DNA from: Lachnospiraceae bacterium
GTDB taxonomy: Bacteria > Bacillota_A > Clostridia > Lachnospirales > Lachnospiraceae
Assembly: GCA_017435025.1 (NCBI GenBank)
Contig: JAFSFU010000300.1
Location: 1-15,942, forward strand
DNA: 15,942 nucleotides
Reading direction: 5' to 3'
Shown: in pieces, positions 1-7,424 of the stretch
Position numbering within the stretch: the first letter of the stretch is position 1
How the letters are laid out: each line of letters opens with the position of its first letter
Made by a program: the position numbers and the translations under genes
Notes under the pieces: generated by a model
Databases searched by the model: none
The model's input: only the letters and a program-made list of their open reading frames with translations
Told to the model about the DNA's origin: nothing

Positions 1-1
1 A

Positions 2-1165
2 CCACATGCTAACATTGGTACAATCGGACACGTTGACCATGGTAAAACAACAACAACAGCTGCTATCACAAAAGTATTAGCAGAAAGAGTTGCTGGAAAC
101 GTAAAAGTTGATTTTGAAAACATCGACAAGGCTCCAGAAGAAAGAGAACGTGGTATCACAATCTCTACAGCACACGTTGAGTACGAAACAGAAAACCGTC
201 ACTACGCACACGTTGACTGCCCAGGCCATGCTGACTATGTAAAGAACATGATCACTGGTGCTGCTCAGATGGATGGCGCTATCCTCGTAGTAGCTGCTAC
301 AGATGGTGTTATGGCTCAGACAAGAGAGCACATCCTTCTTTCCCGTCAGGTAGGCGTTCCGTACATCGTTGTATTCATGAACAAGTGTGATATGGTTGAT
401 GACGAAGAACTTCTTGAGCTGGTAGAGATGGAAATCAGAGAGCTTCTTGACGAGTACGAGTTCCCGGGTGATGACACTCCGATCATCAAAGGTTCCGCTC
501 TTCAGGCTCTTAACGATCCGGCAGGTCCGTGGGGCGACAAGATCATTGAGCTCTTCGACGCTGTTGACTCCTACATTCCGGATCCGGAGCGTGACACAGA
601 TAAGCCGTTCCTTATGCCGGTAGAGGACGTATTCACAATCACAGGTCGTGGTACAGTTGCTACAGGCCGTGTAGAGCGTGGTACACTTAAGCTCAACGAC
701 GAACTTGAAATCGTTGGTATCCAGGAAGAGAACAGAAAAACTGTATGTACAGGTATCGAGATGTTCCGTAAGCTCCTTGATCAGGCTCAGGCTGGTGACA
801 ACATCGGTGCTCTTCTCCGTGGTGTTCAGAGAACAGAGATCCAGCGTGGTCAGTGTCTCGTAAAACCGGGTTCTGTAAAGTGCCATAACAACTTCACAGC
901 TCAGGTTTACGTTCTGACAAAAGACGAGGGTGGCCGTCATACACCGTTCTTCAACAACTATCGTCCGCAGTTCTACTTCAGAACAACAGACGTTACAGGT
1001 GTTTGCCAGCTTCCGGAAGGCACAGAGATGTGCATGCCGGGTGACAACGTAGAAATGACTATCGAACTTATCCATCCGGTAGCTATGGAGCAGGGTCTTC
1101 GTTTCGCTATCCGTGAGGGTGGTAGAACAGTAGGTTCCGGTAGAGTTGCTAAGATCCTTGACTAA
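2..1165 (+). CDS. tuf: Elongation factor Tu, 5'-truncated by window edge
   Basis: EF-Tu is the GTPase that delivers aminoacyl-tRNA to the ribosomal A site in the cytoplasm. The frame is open from base 2, beginning [16 protein letters not shown], so only about ten N-terminal residues are missing; the first ATG inside the window (248) is internal. All G motifs are present: P-loop GHVDHGKT (fragment residues 9-16), switch [18 protein letters not shown] and GSAL. Domains 2 and 3 follow, ending with the usual [18 protein letters not shown] tail and TAA. The 387 visible residues fit a normal full length near 397. The more usual HVNIGT near the N-terminus reads HANIGT here, a mild substitution. Codon use is strongly biased (ctt, cgt, ggt, atc, aac), as expected for a very highly expressed gene. 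A strong terminator follows, so tuf is the last gene of its operon. Identity is essentially certain. Confidence 0.98.
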   Translation, partial: PHANIGTIGHVDHGKTTTTAAITKVLAERVAGNVKVDFENIDKAPEERERGITISTAHVEYETENRHYAHVDCPGHADYVKNMITGAAQMDGAILVVAATDGVMAQTREHILLSRQVGVPYIVVFMNKCDMVDDEELLELVEMEIRELLDEYEFPGDDTPIIKGSALQALNDPAGPWGDKIIELFDAVDSYIPDPERDTDKPFLMPVEDVFTITGRGTVATGRVERGTLKLNDELEIVGIQEENRKTVCTGIEMFRKLLDQAQAGDNIGALLRGVQRTEIQRGQCLVKPGSVKCHNNFTAQVYVLTKDEGGRHTPFFNNYRPQFYFRTTDVTGVCQLPEGTEMCMPGDNVEMTIELIHPVAMEQGLRFAIREGGRTVGSGRVAKILD

Positions 1166-1217
1166 TCCTTGGATTTAGATCTACGATCACCTTAACAAGC
1201 GTTATAAATGCGAATTT

Positions 1218-1249
1218 AAGCCCAGAGGTTTATGCCTCTGGGCTTTTTT
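1218..1249 (+). terminator. Rho-independent terminator of tuf
   Basis: A perfect 11-bp stem pairs AAGCCCAGAGG (1218-1228) with CCTCTGGGCTT (1235-1245) around a 6-nt loop. The run TTTTTT at 1244-1249 directly follows. It lies 52 bp after the tuf stop codon. Confidence 0.95.
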
Positions 1250-1335
1250 GCGTGCAATTTGCGGGGGGCTTCGGGCTCTTTGTCAAGAGCTGGGAGATAG
1301 ATTTGTCAGTCGCATGTCAGTGTAAGGTGCGGGCG

Positions 1336-1346
1336 GTATCTATAGA
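1336..1346 (+). promoter_or_regulatory. TATCTATAGA motif, extra upstream copy
   Basis: GTATCTATAGA here is repeated exactly at 1417-1427. A third, inverted and slightly expanded copy (TCTATATAGATAC) lies at 1488-1500. The core TCTATAGA is itself palindromic, which suits a dimeric DNA-binding protein. All three lie 96-260 bp upstream of the predicted -10 of the surface-protein gene. An operator role is inference. Confidence 0.35.
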
Positions 1347-1413
1347 AAATTATTATGATTCCATATACTCATTTTAGCATTTTCAGACCATATTTCATCG
1401 ATTTTTGCGTTTT

Positions 1414-1503
1414 GAAGTATCTATAGACAAGAAGAGGGAGAAAAAATACCCGTTTGGTTGATTTTGGGTATATAGGCTGTGCCTTTTTCTATATAGATAC
1501 TTC
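1414..1503. repeat. Nested inverted-repeat element upstream of the surface-protein gene
   Basis: GAAGTATCTATA (1414-1425) is exactly inverted as TATAGATACTTC (1492-1503). Nested inside are AGAAAAA (1439-1445) with TTTTTCT (1484-1490), and ATACCC (1446-1451) with GGGTAT (1466-1471). The three arm pairs are collinear, so a 90-nt branched or interrupted hairpin could form in DNA or RNA. There is no U-tract for termination. It could be a pair of regulator sites, a small MITE-like remnant, or a regulatory leader if transcription starts upstream. The pairing is seen directly; the function is unknown. Confidence 0.55.
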
Positions 1504-1592
1504 GGATGCAGTTAGAATGGAAATAAACGCACCACGAAAAAGATAAGATATGAAAAAACGAAAAGATTCGTTATCGTATTTTCCTATATCTG

Positions 1593-1601
1593 TGTTATAA
1601 T
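1593..1601 (+). promoter_or_regulatory. Extended -10 promoter of the surface-protein gene
   Basis: TGTTATAAT is a perfect extended -10 (TGn plus consensus TATAAT at 1596-1601). No good -35 hexamer is present at 16-18 bp; TTATCG at 1571 is weak and too far. The extended -10 probably compensates, or an activator is needed. The 5' leader would be about 60 nt, leading to the AGGAGG site at 1653-1658, 7 nt before the ATG. Confidence 0.6.
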
Positions 1602-1665
1602 ATAAAAGATTAGACATTTTTATGCATATAGAAAGCAAAAGAATGATGTATCAGGAGGGATAAGT

Positions 1666-4600
1666 ATGAAAAAGCGGATTAAGAGACGTATTCTTTCCGT
1701 AGTGCTTTCTGCAGCAATGCTTCTTACAAGCACACCGGTGTACGCGGATGTCATGGCGGAACCGATCGACCCGGAAGTGGGTCTGTGCGAGCATCATACG
1801 GAGCATGAAGAGTGGTGTAGTTATGTTGCGCCGACGCCTGGAACTCCGTGCGGACATGAGCATGATGAAGCTTGCTATCGTGAAGTTCTGACATGTGGTT
1901 TGGAGGAAGATGTAACTGCGACTGACGGTAATTCTGCGCATATTCATGACGACGAGTGCTATGAACTAGAGGTGGATTGCCATCATGAACACGACGATGA
2001 GTGCGGCTATGTGGAAGCAAGTGCGGGTGCAGAGTGTGAGTTCACATGTGCAGAGTGCATTGCGCTGGAGGAACTGGGAGGCGAAGGTGAAGGTGTGTCA
2101 CCGTGGGTGATTAATGATCGATTTGCCGTAGATGGTCTTTGTTATAAAGAGATTGGTCCTGGCAAGGCGCAGGTATATGCGGTTGATGAGGATACTTTAG
2201 ACGATGTTGCCGGTGCGATTCAAATCGAATCAGAAGTAACAGATCCGGAGACATTAGAAGAATACACGATTACATCCATAGCAGAAGGTGTTTTCAAGGA
2301 TAATGATGATATTGTTTCCGTTACATTTGCAGAAGAATTTGAAGAAGATGATGCTATATTTCAAATTACCAAAATCGAAGATGAAATGTTTGCAGGATGT
2401 AGAAATCTTACTTCTGTAACGTATCCGAATACGGTCACAAGCATTGGTGATGGCGCGTTTGAGGGATGTAAGTCATTAAAGGAGATTGAGATTCCCAATG
2501 AGGTGACATCGCTCGGTGACGGTGTATTTAAAAATTGTACAAAACTTGAAAGTGTTGATTTGGGCAATATTACAATATTACCAGCTCATACATTTGAGGG
2601 ATGTAGTTCTCTTGAGAGTATTGACATTAGTGGATTATTAGAAATTGGTGACTATGCTTTCTACAATTGTTCTAAACTTACTGCAGTTGATCCGAACACA
2701 TTTTTGGGTGATGGGCTCACAACGATTGGTGGTTATGCATTTGCAAATTGTATCGGACTTGAAGACGGCTTTTTAGATCGAGTTTTAGTGTGTGATGGTT
2801 GCGACGTCGAATATTGGGATGAGTACGATGACTATTACGGCCAAGTATGTGCAGAGTGTTTGAAATCTGTAATGTTGATTCCAAATTCTATCGAAAGTAT
2901 TGGAACCGGAGCATTTGATGTAACAGATTCCACTGATATTGTAACAAAAGTGGTATGTACGAATGACTCTGCAACAGGATATGCTTATAGAATCGCAGAT
3001 ATGATTGCGAATGCTAGTAATGGCTTTTGTTCTCTTATTTGTATTGAAAATAGTGTCGCATTATACAATTCTTTTTACACGGATTGTTATATAGTTGATT
3101 CAGATACAGTTTATGCTCCTGATTCTGAAGGTTACTACAAGTCATATGAAATAGAATATGTCTATAAAATTAATGAGTATGCATCTTATGATAAAGCAGG
3201 AAAGGCAGAACTGATTTCTGTTGAGTATTTACCTGAAGATTGTGATGCACCTCAGCCGGCTTATTTAGAGATTTATGTTTGGGGACCTGTTCAGAAGTAT
3301 GATACATATGGAAACTTATACGATTATCAAGTGACCGGTATCAGCAATGATTTCAATATCGATTTATACGACATTCCATACGATGTTTATTTTGATTATG
3401 AGATTGAATATATTGGCAACAATGCTTTCAAAGATGAAAGTAACTTAATGAATGTCTATATAAATACAGAGTCTTTGGCAATTGGTGAGAGCGCATTTGA
3501 AAACTGTACATCATTAAGCGGAATCGAACCTAAAGGTCAAGAATCGCTTTTAAATATTGTTCCATTGACATCAGGAGGAAGCAATTTTGTGATTCCTCAG
3601 GGAATTCACACTATTGGTGATCGTGCATTTGCAGGATGTGATTATTTTTATGAAGTTGAAATTCCATATTCTGTTGAGAATATGGGGAAAGAAGTATTTG
3701 CAGAATGTGGAAATCTGCAGTATGTAACCTTTGCCAATCCGAAATATATTGAATTAGACAGAGGGACTTCTGTGGATTATGAAAATACCAAAGAAATTGT
3801 AATGGTTCCGGAGGGGATGTTCAAGGATTGTAAAAATTTGATTGGTGTAAAGATACCGGATACAGTAACTGAAATTGGTGCGAGTGCATTTGAGAACTGT
3901 CGTGAGTTTTATATGCTACTGCAGTATGAAAATTATAAAGATGAGTACGGGAATGAATGTTTTGATATTATCTATAACGAAGATGATTCTGTGCCTGAAT
4001 GCACACTTCCGTCTACGATTACCACAATTGGCTCTCGTGCATTTTACAGGTGTACAAAGTGGAACACAGTGTATGCCGGAGAAAACATTACTAGTGTTGG
4101 AACAAATGCGTTTAGCAAAGGAACAAGATTTATTACTGATAGTTCTATAGTTCAGCTGATGCTTGTAGCAAGTATCGATAACAACACTATTCCAGAAACT
4201 TCTTGGGACGGTTTTGCAGATGTTGAACCGGGAGCCATTGTTACGGTAGATGATGGTGCTATGCTTACCGGCGATATCGGTCAGAATGCAGAGGTAACAA
4301 TACCGGCTGGCAGTTCTGCAACAATTAATAAAACAACTAATGAAACAACTAATGAAACAATTAATGAAACAATCAACCTTGCTAAAGATGCAACGCTGTA
4401 TGTATCTGGTTCACTTGCTTTGAACGGAACAATTGCAGGACCAAACGAGGGTTACGCAACTATTTATATACCGGATCTTTCTTGTGTGACCGGAGAGGGA
4501 GGAGTTACTGGTAATATTAATTTGATCACAACGCTGAAATCCTCTATGATTCAGCTACCGGATGTTGATGAATATGCACATTCTGGTGAGGAAATAAAGC

Positions 4601-5721
4601 CAACACCGACAGTTACAGTAAAATTTGGTGGTCAGACATTTGTTTATATTGAAGATACAGATTATGAAGTTACATATTCCAATAACATTAGTACTGGAAC
4701 AGCGACAGTAATCGTAACAGTAAAAGATGGAGGCAATCTCCTTGGAAGAACCGCTCGCAAGAACTTCACCATCGGTAAAGCAACACCAACTGTTACTGCC
4801 AGCCAGCCAACAATCGATAAGACCAATGTAACTATAACTGCAGAAGTTTCCGGTGGCGTGGGTTCCGGTTATGATGGAACTATGACTATCCAGGTATTGC
4901 AGGATAACAAGGTGAAACTTGTAAAGAATATCCAGATGGATGGGTCTTCAACATCTGTAGAGTATACTTGGAATAATCTTTACAACGGCAACTACACAGT
5001 TAAAGCAATTTACAACGGTGACAGATATCATACATCTGCGACATCTGCTAATCAGGTTGAATTCACAATTAACGTAGCAGGAAACGATGCTCCGCTTGGT
5101 ACCGGCGGCTCTGGCGGCTCCGGTGGAGGTGGAGGCGGCGGTGGTACCGGCGGTGGAAGCACCGGCGGACAGGCGCCGGCAATTCCGGATCCGAACACAA
5201 ATCCGAACAATTCCGAACCGATCGATTGGGGTGTGATCACATTGGACCCGGTGAAGGGTTATGTGAGCAGCAACTATGGTATTATGGCAAGGGATAGCCA
5301 GGATAAGCACAGTACATGGAAAGTGGATGAGATTTCTGCTCTGATCTGGGGTGGAAATAAGGATGATTACTGGCAGCTTCAGTATCCGAATGGTTCTGTG
5401 GCGAAGGGCAGCACATCTGTAGATGAAAACGGTCAGCCGAAAGAAAATTACCTTTGGGAGCAGGACAACGGCAAATGGTGGGTATTTGATTCCAAGGGTT
5501 ATGCTAAGATGGGATGGGTATTTGACCCGAACTATCAGGCATGGTTCTACGTCCATGTGAAACATGGTATGATGACCGGCTGGATTCAGATTGATAATTT
5601 GTGGTATTATCTCCATGAAGTATCTGATGGACGCAAGGGCTGCATGTACGCAGCGACCAGAACACCGGACGGCTACTATGTAAGAGAAGATGGTTCCTGG
5701 GATGGCAAACCCAAACAGTAG
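1666..5721 (+). CDS. Large secreted BspA-like LRR surface protein with wall-binding C-terminus
   Basis: A 1351-residue exported protein. Start ATG follows AGGAGG by 7 nt. Residues 1-27 form a signal peptide (KKRIKRR, hydrophobic core, VYA before Asp28). Residues 41-131 are rich in Cys and His in HxHxxxC patterns. From about 205 to 826 run BspA/LRR_5-type repeats (pattern IGxxAFxxCxxLxxVxIPxxVTxIG), interrupted by a large Tyr/Asp-rich section and by a CxxC-x15-CxxC insert (376-398). Residues about 885-904 are a Thr/Asn tandem repeat in a likely beta-rich stretch. Two Ig-like domains follow (about 979-1140), then a Gly/Ser linker (1146-1168). The C-terminus (about 1262-1351) has aromatic WWVFDSKGYAKMGW- and MTGWIQIDNLWYY-type repeats resembling choline/glucan-binding wall repeats. 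There is no LPxTG motif. Such proteins are thought to act in adhesion or in host or polysaccharide contact; the ligand is unknown. The repeat middle is visibly more AT-rich than both ends, suggesting a mosaic origin. Confidence 0.85.
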   Translation: MKKRIKRRILSVVLSAAMLLTSTPVYADVMAEPIDPEVGLCEHHTEHEEWCSYVAPTPGTPCGHEHDEACYREVLTCGLEEDVTATDGNSAHIHDDECYELEVDCHHEHDDECGYVEASAGAECEFTCAECIALEELGGEGEGVSPWVINDRFAVDGLCYKEIGPGKAQVYAVDEDTLDDVAGAIQIESEVTDPETLEEYTITSIAEGVFKDNDDIVSVTFAEEFEEDDAIFQITKIEDEMFAGCRNLTSVTYPNTVTSIGDGAFEGCKSLKEIEIPNEVTSLGDGVFKNCTKLESVDLGNITILPAHTFEGCSSLESIDISGLLEIGDYAFYNCSKLTAVDPNTFLGDGLTTIGGYAFANCIGLEDGFLDRVLVCDGCDVEYWDEYDDYYGQVCAECLKSVMLIPNSIESIGTGAFDVTDSTDIVTKVVCTNDSATGYAYRIADMIANASNGFCSLICIENSVALYNSFYTDCYIVDSDTVYAPDSEGYYKSYEIEYVYKINEYASYDKAGKAELISVEYLPEDCDAPQPAYLEIYVWGPVQKYDTYGNLYDYQVTGISNDFNIDLYDIPYDVYFDYEIEYIGNNAFKDESNLMNVYINTESLAIGESAFENCTSLSGIEPKGQESLLNIVPLTSGGSNFVIPQGIHTIGDRAFAGCDYFYEVEIPYSVENMGKEVFAECGNLQYVTFANPKYIELDRGTSVDYENTKEIVMVPEGMFKDCKNLIGVKIPDTVTEIGASAFENCREFYMLLQYENYKDEYGNECFDIIYNEDDSVPECTLPSTITTIGSRAFYRCTKWNTVYAGENITSVGTNAFSKGTRFITDSSIVQLMLVASIDNNTIPETSWDGFADVEPGAIVTVDDGAMLTGDIGQNAEVTIPAGSSATINKTTNETTNETINETINLAKDATLYVSGSLALNGTIAGPNEGYATIYIPDLSCVTGEGGVTGNINLITTLKSSMIQLPDVDEYAHSGEEIKPTPTVTVKFGGQTFVYIEDTDYEVTYSNNISTGTATVIVTVKDGGNLLGRTARKNFTIGKATPTVTASQPTIDKTNVTITAEVSGGVGSGYDGTMTIQVLQDNKVKLVKNIQMDGSSTSVEYTWNNLYNGNYTVKAIYNGDRYHTSATSANQVEFTINVAGNDAPLGTGGSGGSGGGGGGGGTGGGSTGGQAPAIPDPNTNPNNSEPIDWGVITLDPVKGYVSSNYGIMARDSQDKHSTWKVDEISALIWGGNKDDYWQLQYPNGSVAKGSTSVDENGQPKENYLWEQDNGKWWVFDSKGYAKMGWVFDPNYQAWFYVHVKHGMMTGWIQIDNLWYYLHEVSDGRKGCMYAATRTPDGYYVREDGSWDGKPKQ
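4321..4377 (+). repeat. 12-bp in-frame tandem repeat
   Basis: The unit ACAACTAATGAA (Thr-Thr/Ile-Asn-Glu) occurs in about five consecutive copies: ACAATTAATAAA, ACAACTAATGAA twice, ACAATTAATGAA, then a degenerate ACAATCAAC. Because the unit is a multiple of three, copy-number change would alter protein length without breaking the frame. Confidence 0.85.
5101..5169 (+). repeat. Gly-codon-rich low-complexity linker
   Basis: A run of GGC/GGT/GGA codons encodes a Gly/Ser/Thr linker (residues about 1146-1168) between the Ig-like region and the C-terminal wall-binding module. It is a flexible hinge and a likely site for slippage or recombination between paralogues. The DNA is far more GC-rich than the adjacent coding sequence. 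Confidence 0.8.
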
Positions 5722-5747
5722 TAGAAGAGTAATAACGATGTAGTACA

Positions 5748-5780
5748 GGGGCTGTTGCGAAATAGCGACAGCCCCCATTT
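5748..5780 (+). terminator. Probable terminator after the surface-protein gene
   Basis: GGGGCTGTTGC (5748-5758) pairs with GCGACAGCCCC (5765-5775) over 11 bp with one G-U, around a 6-nt loop. The tail (CATTTATAGG) is only weakly T-rich, so some readthrough into arsM is possible. The hairpin ends about 18 nt before the arsM start. Confidence 0.6.
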
Positions 5781-5793
5781 ATAGGATAAGTAT

Positions 5794-6597
5794 ATGCAAA
5801 ATGAAAAGATGATTCCGGATGAAAATAATAGAGATGTCCATGACAGTGTCCGAAATGACTATAGCCAGATCGCAGCCGGTGATATGGATAAGACCATCCT
5901 GCATGTGACACGCACAACAGCAGAGATGTCTGCCAGCGTCGGCTATACAGAAGAAGAGCTGGCTTTGGCACCGGAGGGCGCCAATAAAGGTTTAGGATGT
6001 GGCAATCCGCATCGGAAGGCCAATATTCAGAATGGGGAAATTGTGCTGGATCTCGGCAGTGGAACCGGTCTGGATTGTTTCCTTGCCGGAAAAGCGGTAG
6101 GCAGAAGGGGACGCGCCATCGGTGTGGATATGACACCGGAAATGATCTCCAGGGCAAGACAGTTGGTAAAAGAAAACAAGATCCGCAACGTGGAGTTTCG
6201 CCTGGGTGAGATTGAGAATCTGCCGGTGGCAGACAATACGGCTGATGTCTGTATTTCTAACTGTGTCATCAATCTTTCTGACAACAAGCCGCGGGTATAT
6301 CGGGAGATTTACCGTGCATTGAAACCGGGTGGACGAATTTCCATCTGCGATATTGTGATCATGAAGGAATTGACGGAGGAGATGCAGAAGGATGAAGCCA
6401 TGCACTCCTGCTGAGTGTCCGGAGCTTCTTCAGTTGAAGAATTGCAAAGAATCATTGAGACTGCGGGATTTGTGGATGTGAATATCGAAACAAAGCCGGT
6501 TTCAAAAGAATATGAAGAGCAGTGGGGACGGGGACTTGCCATTGGTGAGTATGTGATGTCCTCTGCGATTACGGCTCAAAAACCGGAAAATAATTAA
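5794..6597 (+). CDS. arsM: Arsenite methyltransferase with in-frame TGA, candidate selenoprotein (Sec207)
   Basis: SAM-dependent methyltransferase of the ArsM/AS3MT family, which methylates As(III) bound to cysteines. Read through the TGA at 6412-6414 the product is 267 residues, about family length. Visible: GYTEEEL (50-56), GLGCGNP with Cys69, SAM motif VLDLGSGTG (84-92), GVDMTPEMI, LGEIENLPVAD, SNCVINLS with Cys157, and LKPGGRISICDIV. The family then has a conserved Cys followed by V/I/L-x-GA. Here that Cys position is the TGA codon, giving HSC-U-VSGASS. After it the frame stays open for 60 codons of recognisable ArsM C-terminus to a TAA. Cys69, Cys157 and residue 207 match the three arsenic-binding cysteines of human AS3MT (as I recall, 61, 156 and 206). 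A hairpin typical of bacterial SECIS elements follows the TGA. The alternative is a recent nonsense mutation. The ribosome site is weak (AGGA at 5783). The ArsM assignment is strong; selenocysteine decoding is inference. Confidence 0.8.
6412..6445 (+). promoter_or_regulatory. Candidate bacterial SECIS: UGA plus downstream hairpin
   Basis: The TGA codon (6412-6414) is followed after 11 nt by the perfect stem TTCTTC (6426-6431) with GAAGAA (6436-6441), enclosing the four-base loop AGTT. Below it G6424-C6445 and C6425-G6444 can also pair across a two-base bulge. The loop starts 17 nt after the TGA and has G in its second position. As I recall them, the published bacterial SECIS rules ask for a small apical loop with an early G, about 16-37 nt after UGA. 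The hairpin lies wholly in coding sequence, as bacterial SECIS elements do. Confidence 0.55.
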
Positions 6598-6603
6598 ATA
6601 CAT

Positions 6604-6643
6604 ACAAAAAACGGCCCCGAAGGTAACCAATACCCTCGGGGTC
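6604..6643 (-). terminator. Terminator of the glycerate kinase-ZIP operon, facing arsM
   Basis: The stem arms are 6613-6625 and 6631-6643 (13 nt each, one mismatch and one G-U) around a 5-nt loop. On the minus strand the stem is followed by TTTTTT (complement of 6606-6611), so it terminates leftward transcription. On the plus strand it lies directly after arsM but lacks a good U-tract; it may still slow rightward transcription. Confidence 0.85.
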
Positions 6644-6655
6644 GCAGTATTTGCT

Positions 6656-7411
6656 TTATTCTAAATAAAAAGTCATTGCCAGCATCAGACAGAAACCGGC
6701 AAGCAATGCGTAAGTTACGCCGCGCGCATCGTCGTGGTGGGTTTCCGGAATCATCTCGTCACTGATCACGTATAACATGGTTCCACCGGCGAATGCCAGA
6801 GCAAACGGCAAAATCGCGGAGGAGAGGCTGACTGCAAAATAGCCGAGAAGTGTTCCCAGCACTTCCACAACGCCGGTCATCATAGCGGCAACGAAGGTGC
6901 GCATCGGACTAAGTCCGGCTGCCAGCATCGGGGCAATAATGACCATACCTTCCGGGATATTCTGAAGAGCGATACCTAAGGCGATGGTGATCGCCTCACC
7001 GGTGTTTCCGGTACCGAAGCCGGCACCGGCGGCAATTCCTTCCGGAAGATTGTGGATCGCAATTGCCATGACAAACAGAAGAACTTTGTTCAGCTGATCA
7101 GTTTTCTGCGGGTGCGATTCCTGGTCCACACCAGCCAAATGGTGCAGATGGGGAACCAGTTTGTCCAGCAGATTTAGGCAGTAGGCACCGCAAAAGATTC
7201 CAAGTACTGTGACCGGGAGACCGGTTTCCCCACCATATTCCAGGGACGGGAGAATCAGACCGATCACCGCGGCTGCAAGCATGACGCCGGCGGCGAACGC
7301 CAGGACGATATCGCTGAAACGATGGGAGATATTTTTAAATAAAAAACCAATAACTGCACCAAATACTGTGGCGCCACCCACGCCAAGTGCAGTGAGAAGG
7401 ACCATTCTCAT
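6656..7411 (-). CDS. ZIP family divalent metal transporter
   Basis: A 251-residue polytopic membrane protein of the ZIP family (ZupT/GufA branch), which moves Zn2+ or other divalent cations into the cytoplasm. About eight hydrophobic helices are visible. The binuclear metal-site motifs are HNLPEG (120-125, TM4) and QNIPEG (150-155, TM5); the second has Gln where E. coli ZupT has His, as in the GufA-type branch. A His-containing loop (PHLHHLAGVDQESH, about 87-100) precedes TM4, and DEMIPETHHDD (218-228) lies before the last helix. ATG is preceded by AGGAGG (complement of 7421-7426) at 9 nt. This ribosome site overlaps the glycerate kinase stop codon, so the two genes are cotranscribed and perhaps translationally coupled. 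The family is certain; the exact metal is not. Confidence 0.9.
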   Translation of the reverse strand: MRMVLLTALGVGGATVFGAVIGFLFKNISHRFSDIVLAFAAGVMLAAAVIGLILPSLEYGGETGLPVTVLGIFCGAYCLNLLDKLVPHLHHLAGVDQESHPQKTDQLNKVLLFVMAIAIHNLPEGIAAGAGFGTGNTGEAITIALGIALQNIPEGMVIIAPMLAAGLSPMRTFVAAMMTGVVEVLGTLLGYFAVSLSSAILPFALAFAGGTMLYVISDEMIPETHHDDARGVTYALLAGFCLMLAMTFYLE

Positions 7412-7424
7412 AAAACTGTACCTC

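Larger units (their letters stand above)
1250..1665. other. Gene-free AT-rich leader between tuf and the surface-protein gene
   Basis: No credible coding frame was found in these 416 bp. The first part (to about 1335) holds a small 6-bp hairpin, GCTCTT/AAGAGC at 1275-1290, and two TGTCAGT repeats starting 11 bp apart (1304 and 1315). The middle (1336-1503) carries three copies of a TATCTATAGA-like motif and a nested inverted repeat, listed separately. The last part holds the promoter and ribosome site of the large surface-protein gene. Composition is much more AT-rich than in tuf. Confidence 0.7.

Noticed and set aside
1414..1503. Invertible promoter switch
   Set aside because: The 12-bp arms are short, the enclosed 66 bp contain no convincing promoter, the likely promoter lies outside at 1593-1601, and no recombinase gene is nearby.
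1250..1665. Riboswitch, T-box or tRNA in the long intergenic region
   Set aside because: No cloverleaf, T-box sequence or known riboswitch core was recognised, and the predicted promoter leaves only about 60 nt of leader.
4948..5778. Long antisense ORFs within the surface-protein gene (for example 276 and 217 residues) and similar ORFs antisense to tuf, arsM, the kinase and the S1 gene
   Set aside because: They mirror strong coding frames, have no ribosome sites, are low-complexity or Cys/His/Ser-skewed, and show no recognisable domain.
5794..6414. arsM as a simple 206-residue protein followed by an independent 60-residue ORF (6415-6597)
   Set aside because: The second ORF starts at a GTG directly abutting the stop, has no ribosome site, and reads as the missing C-terminus of ArsM in the same frame. 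Splitting it would remove a conserved part of the enzyme. One gene with a TGA is the better reading; a nonsense mutation remains possible.
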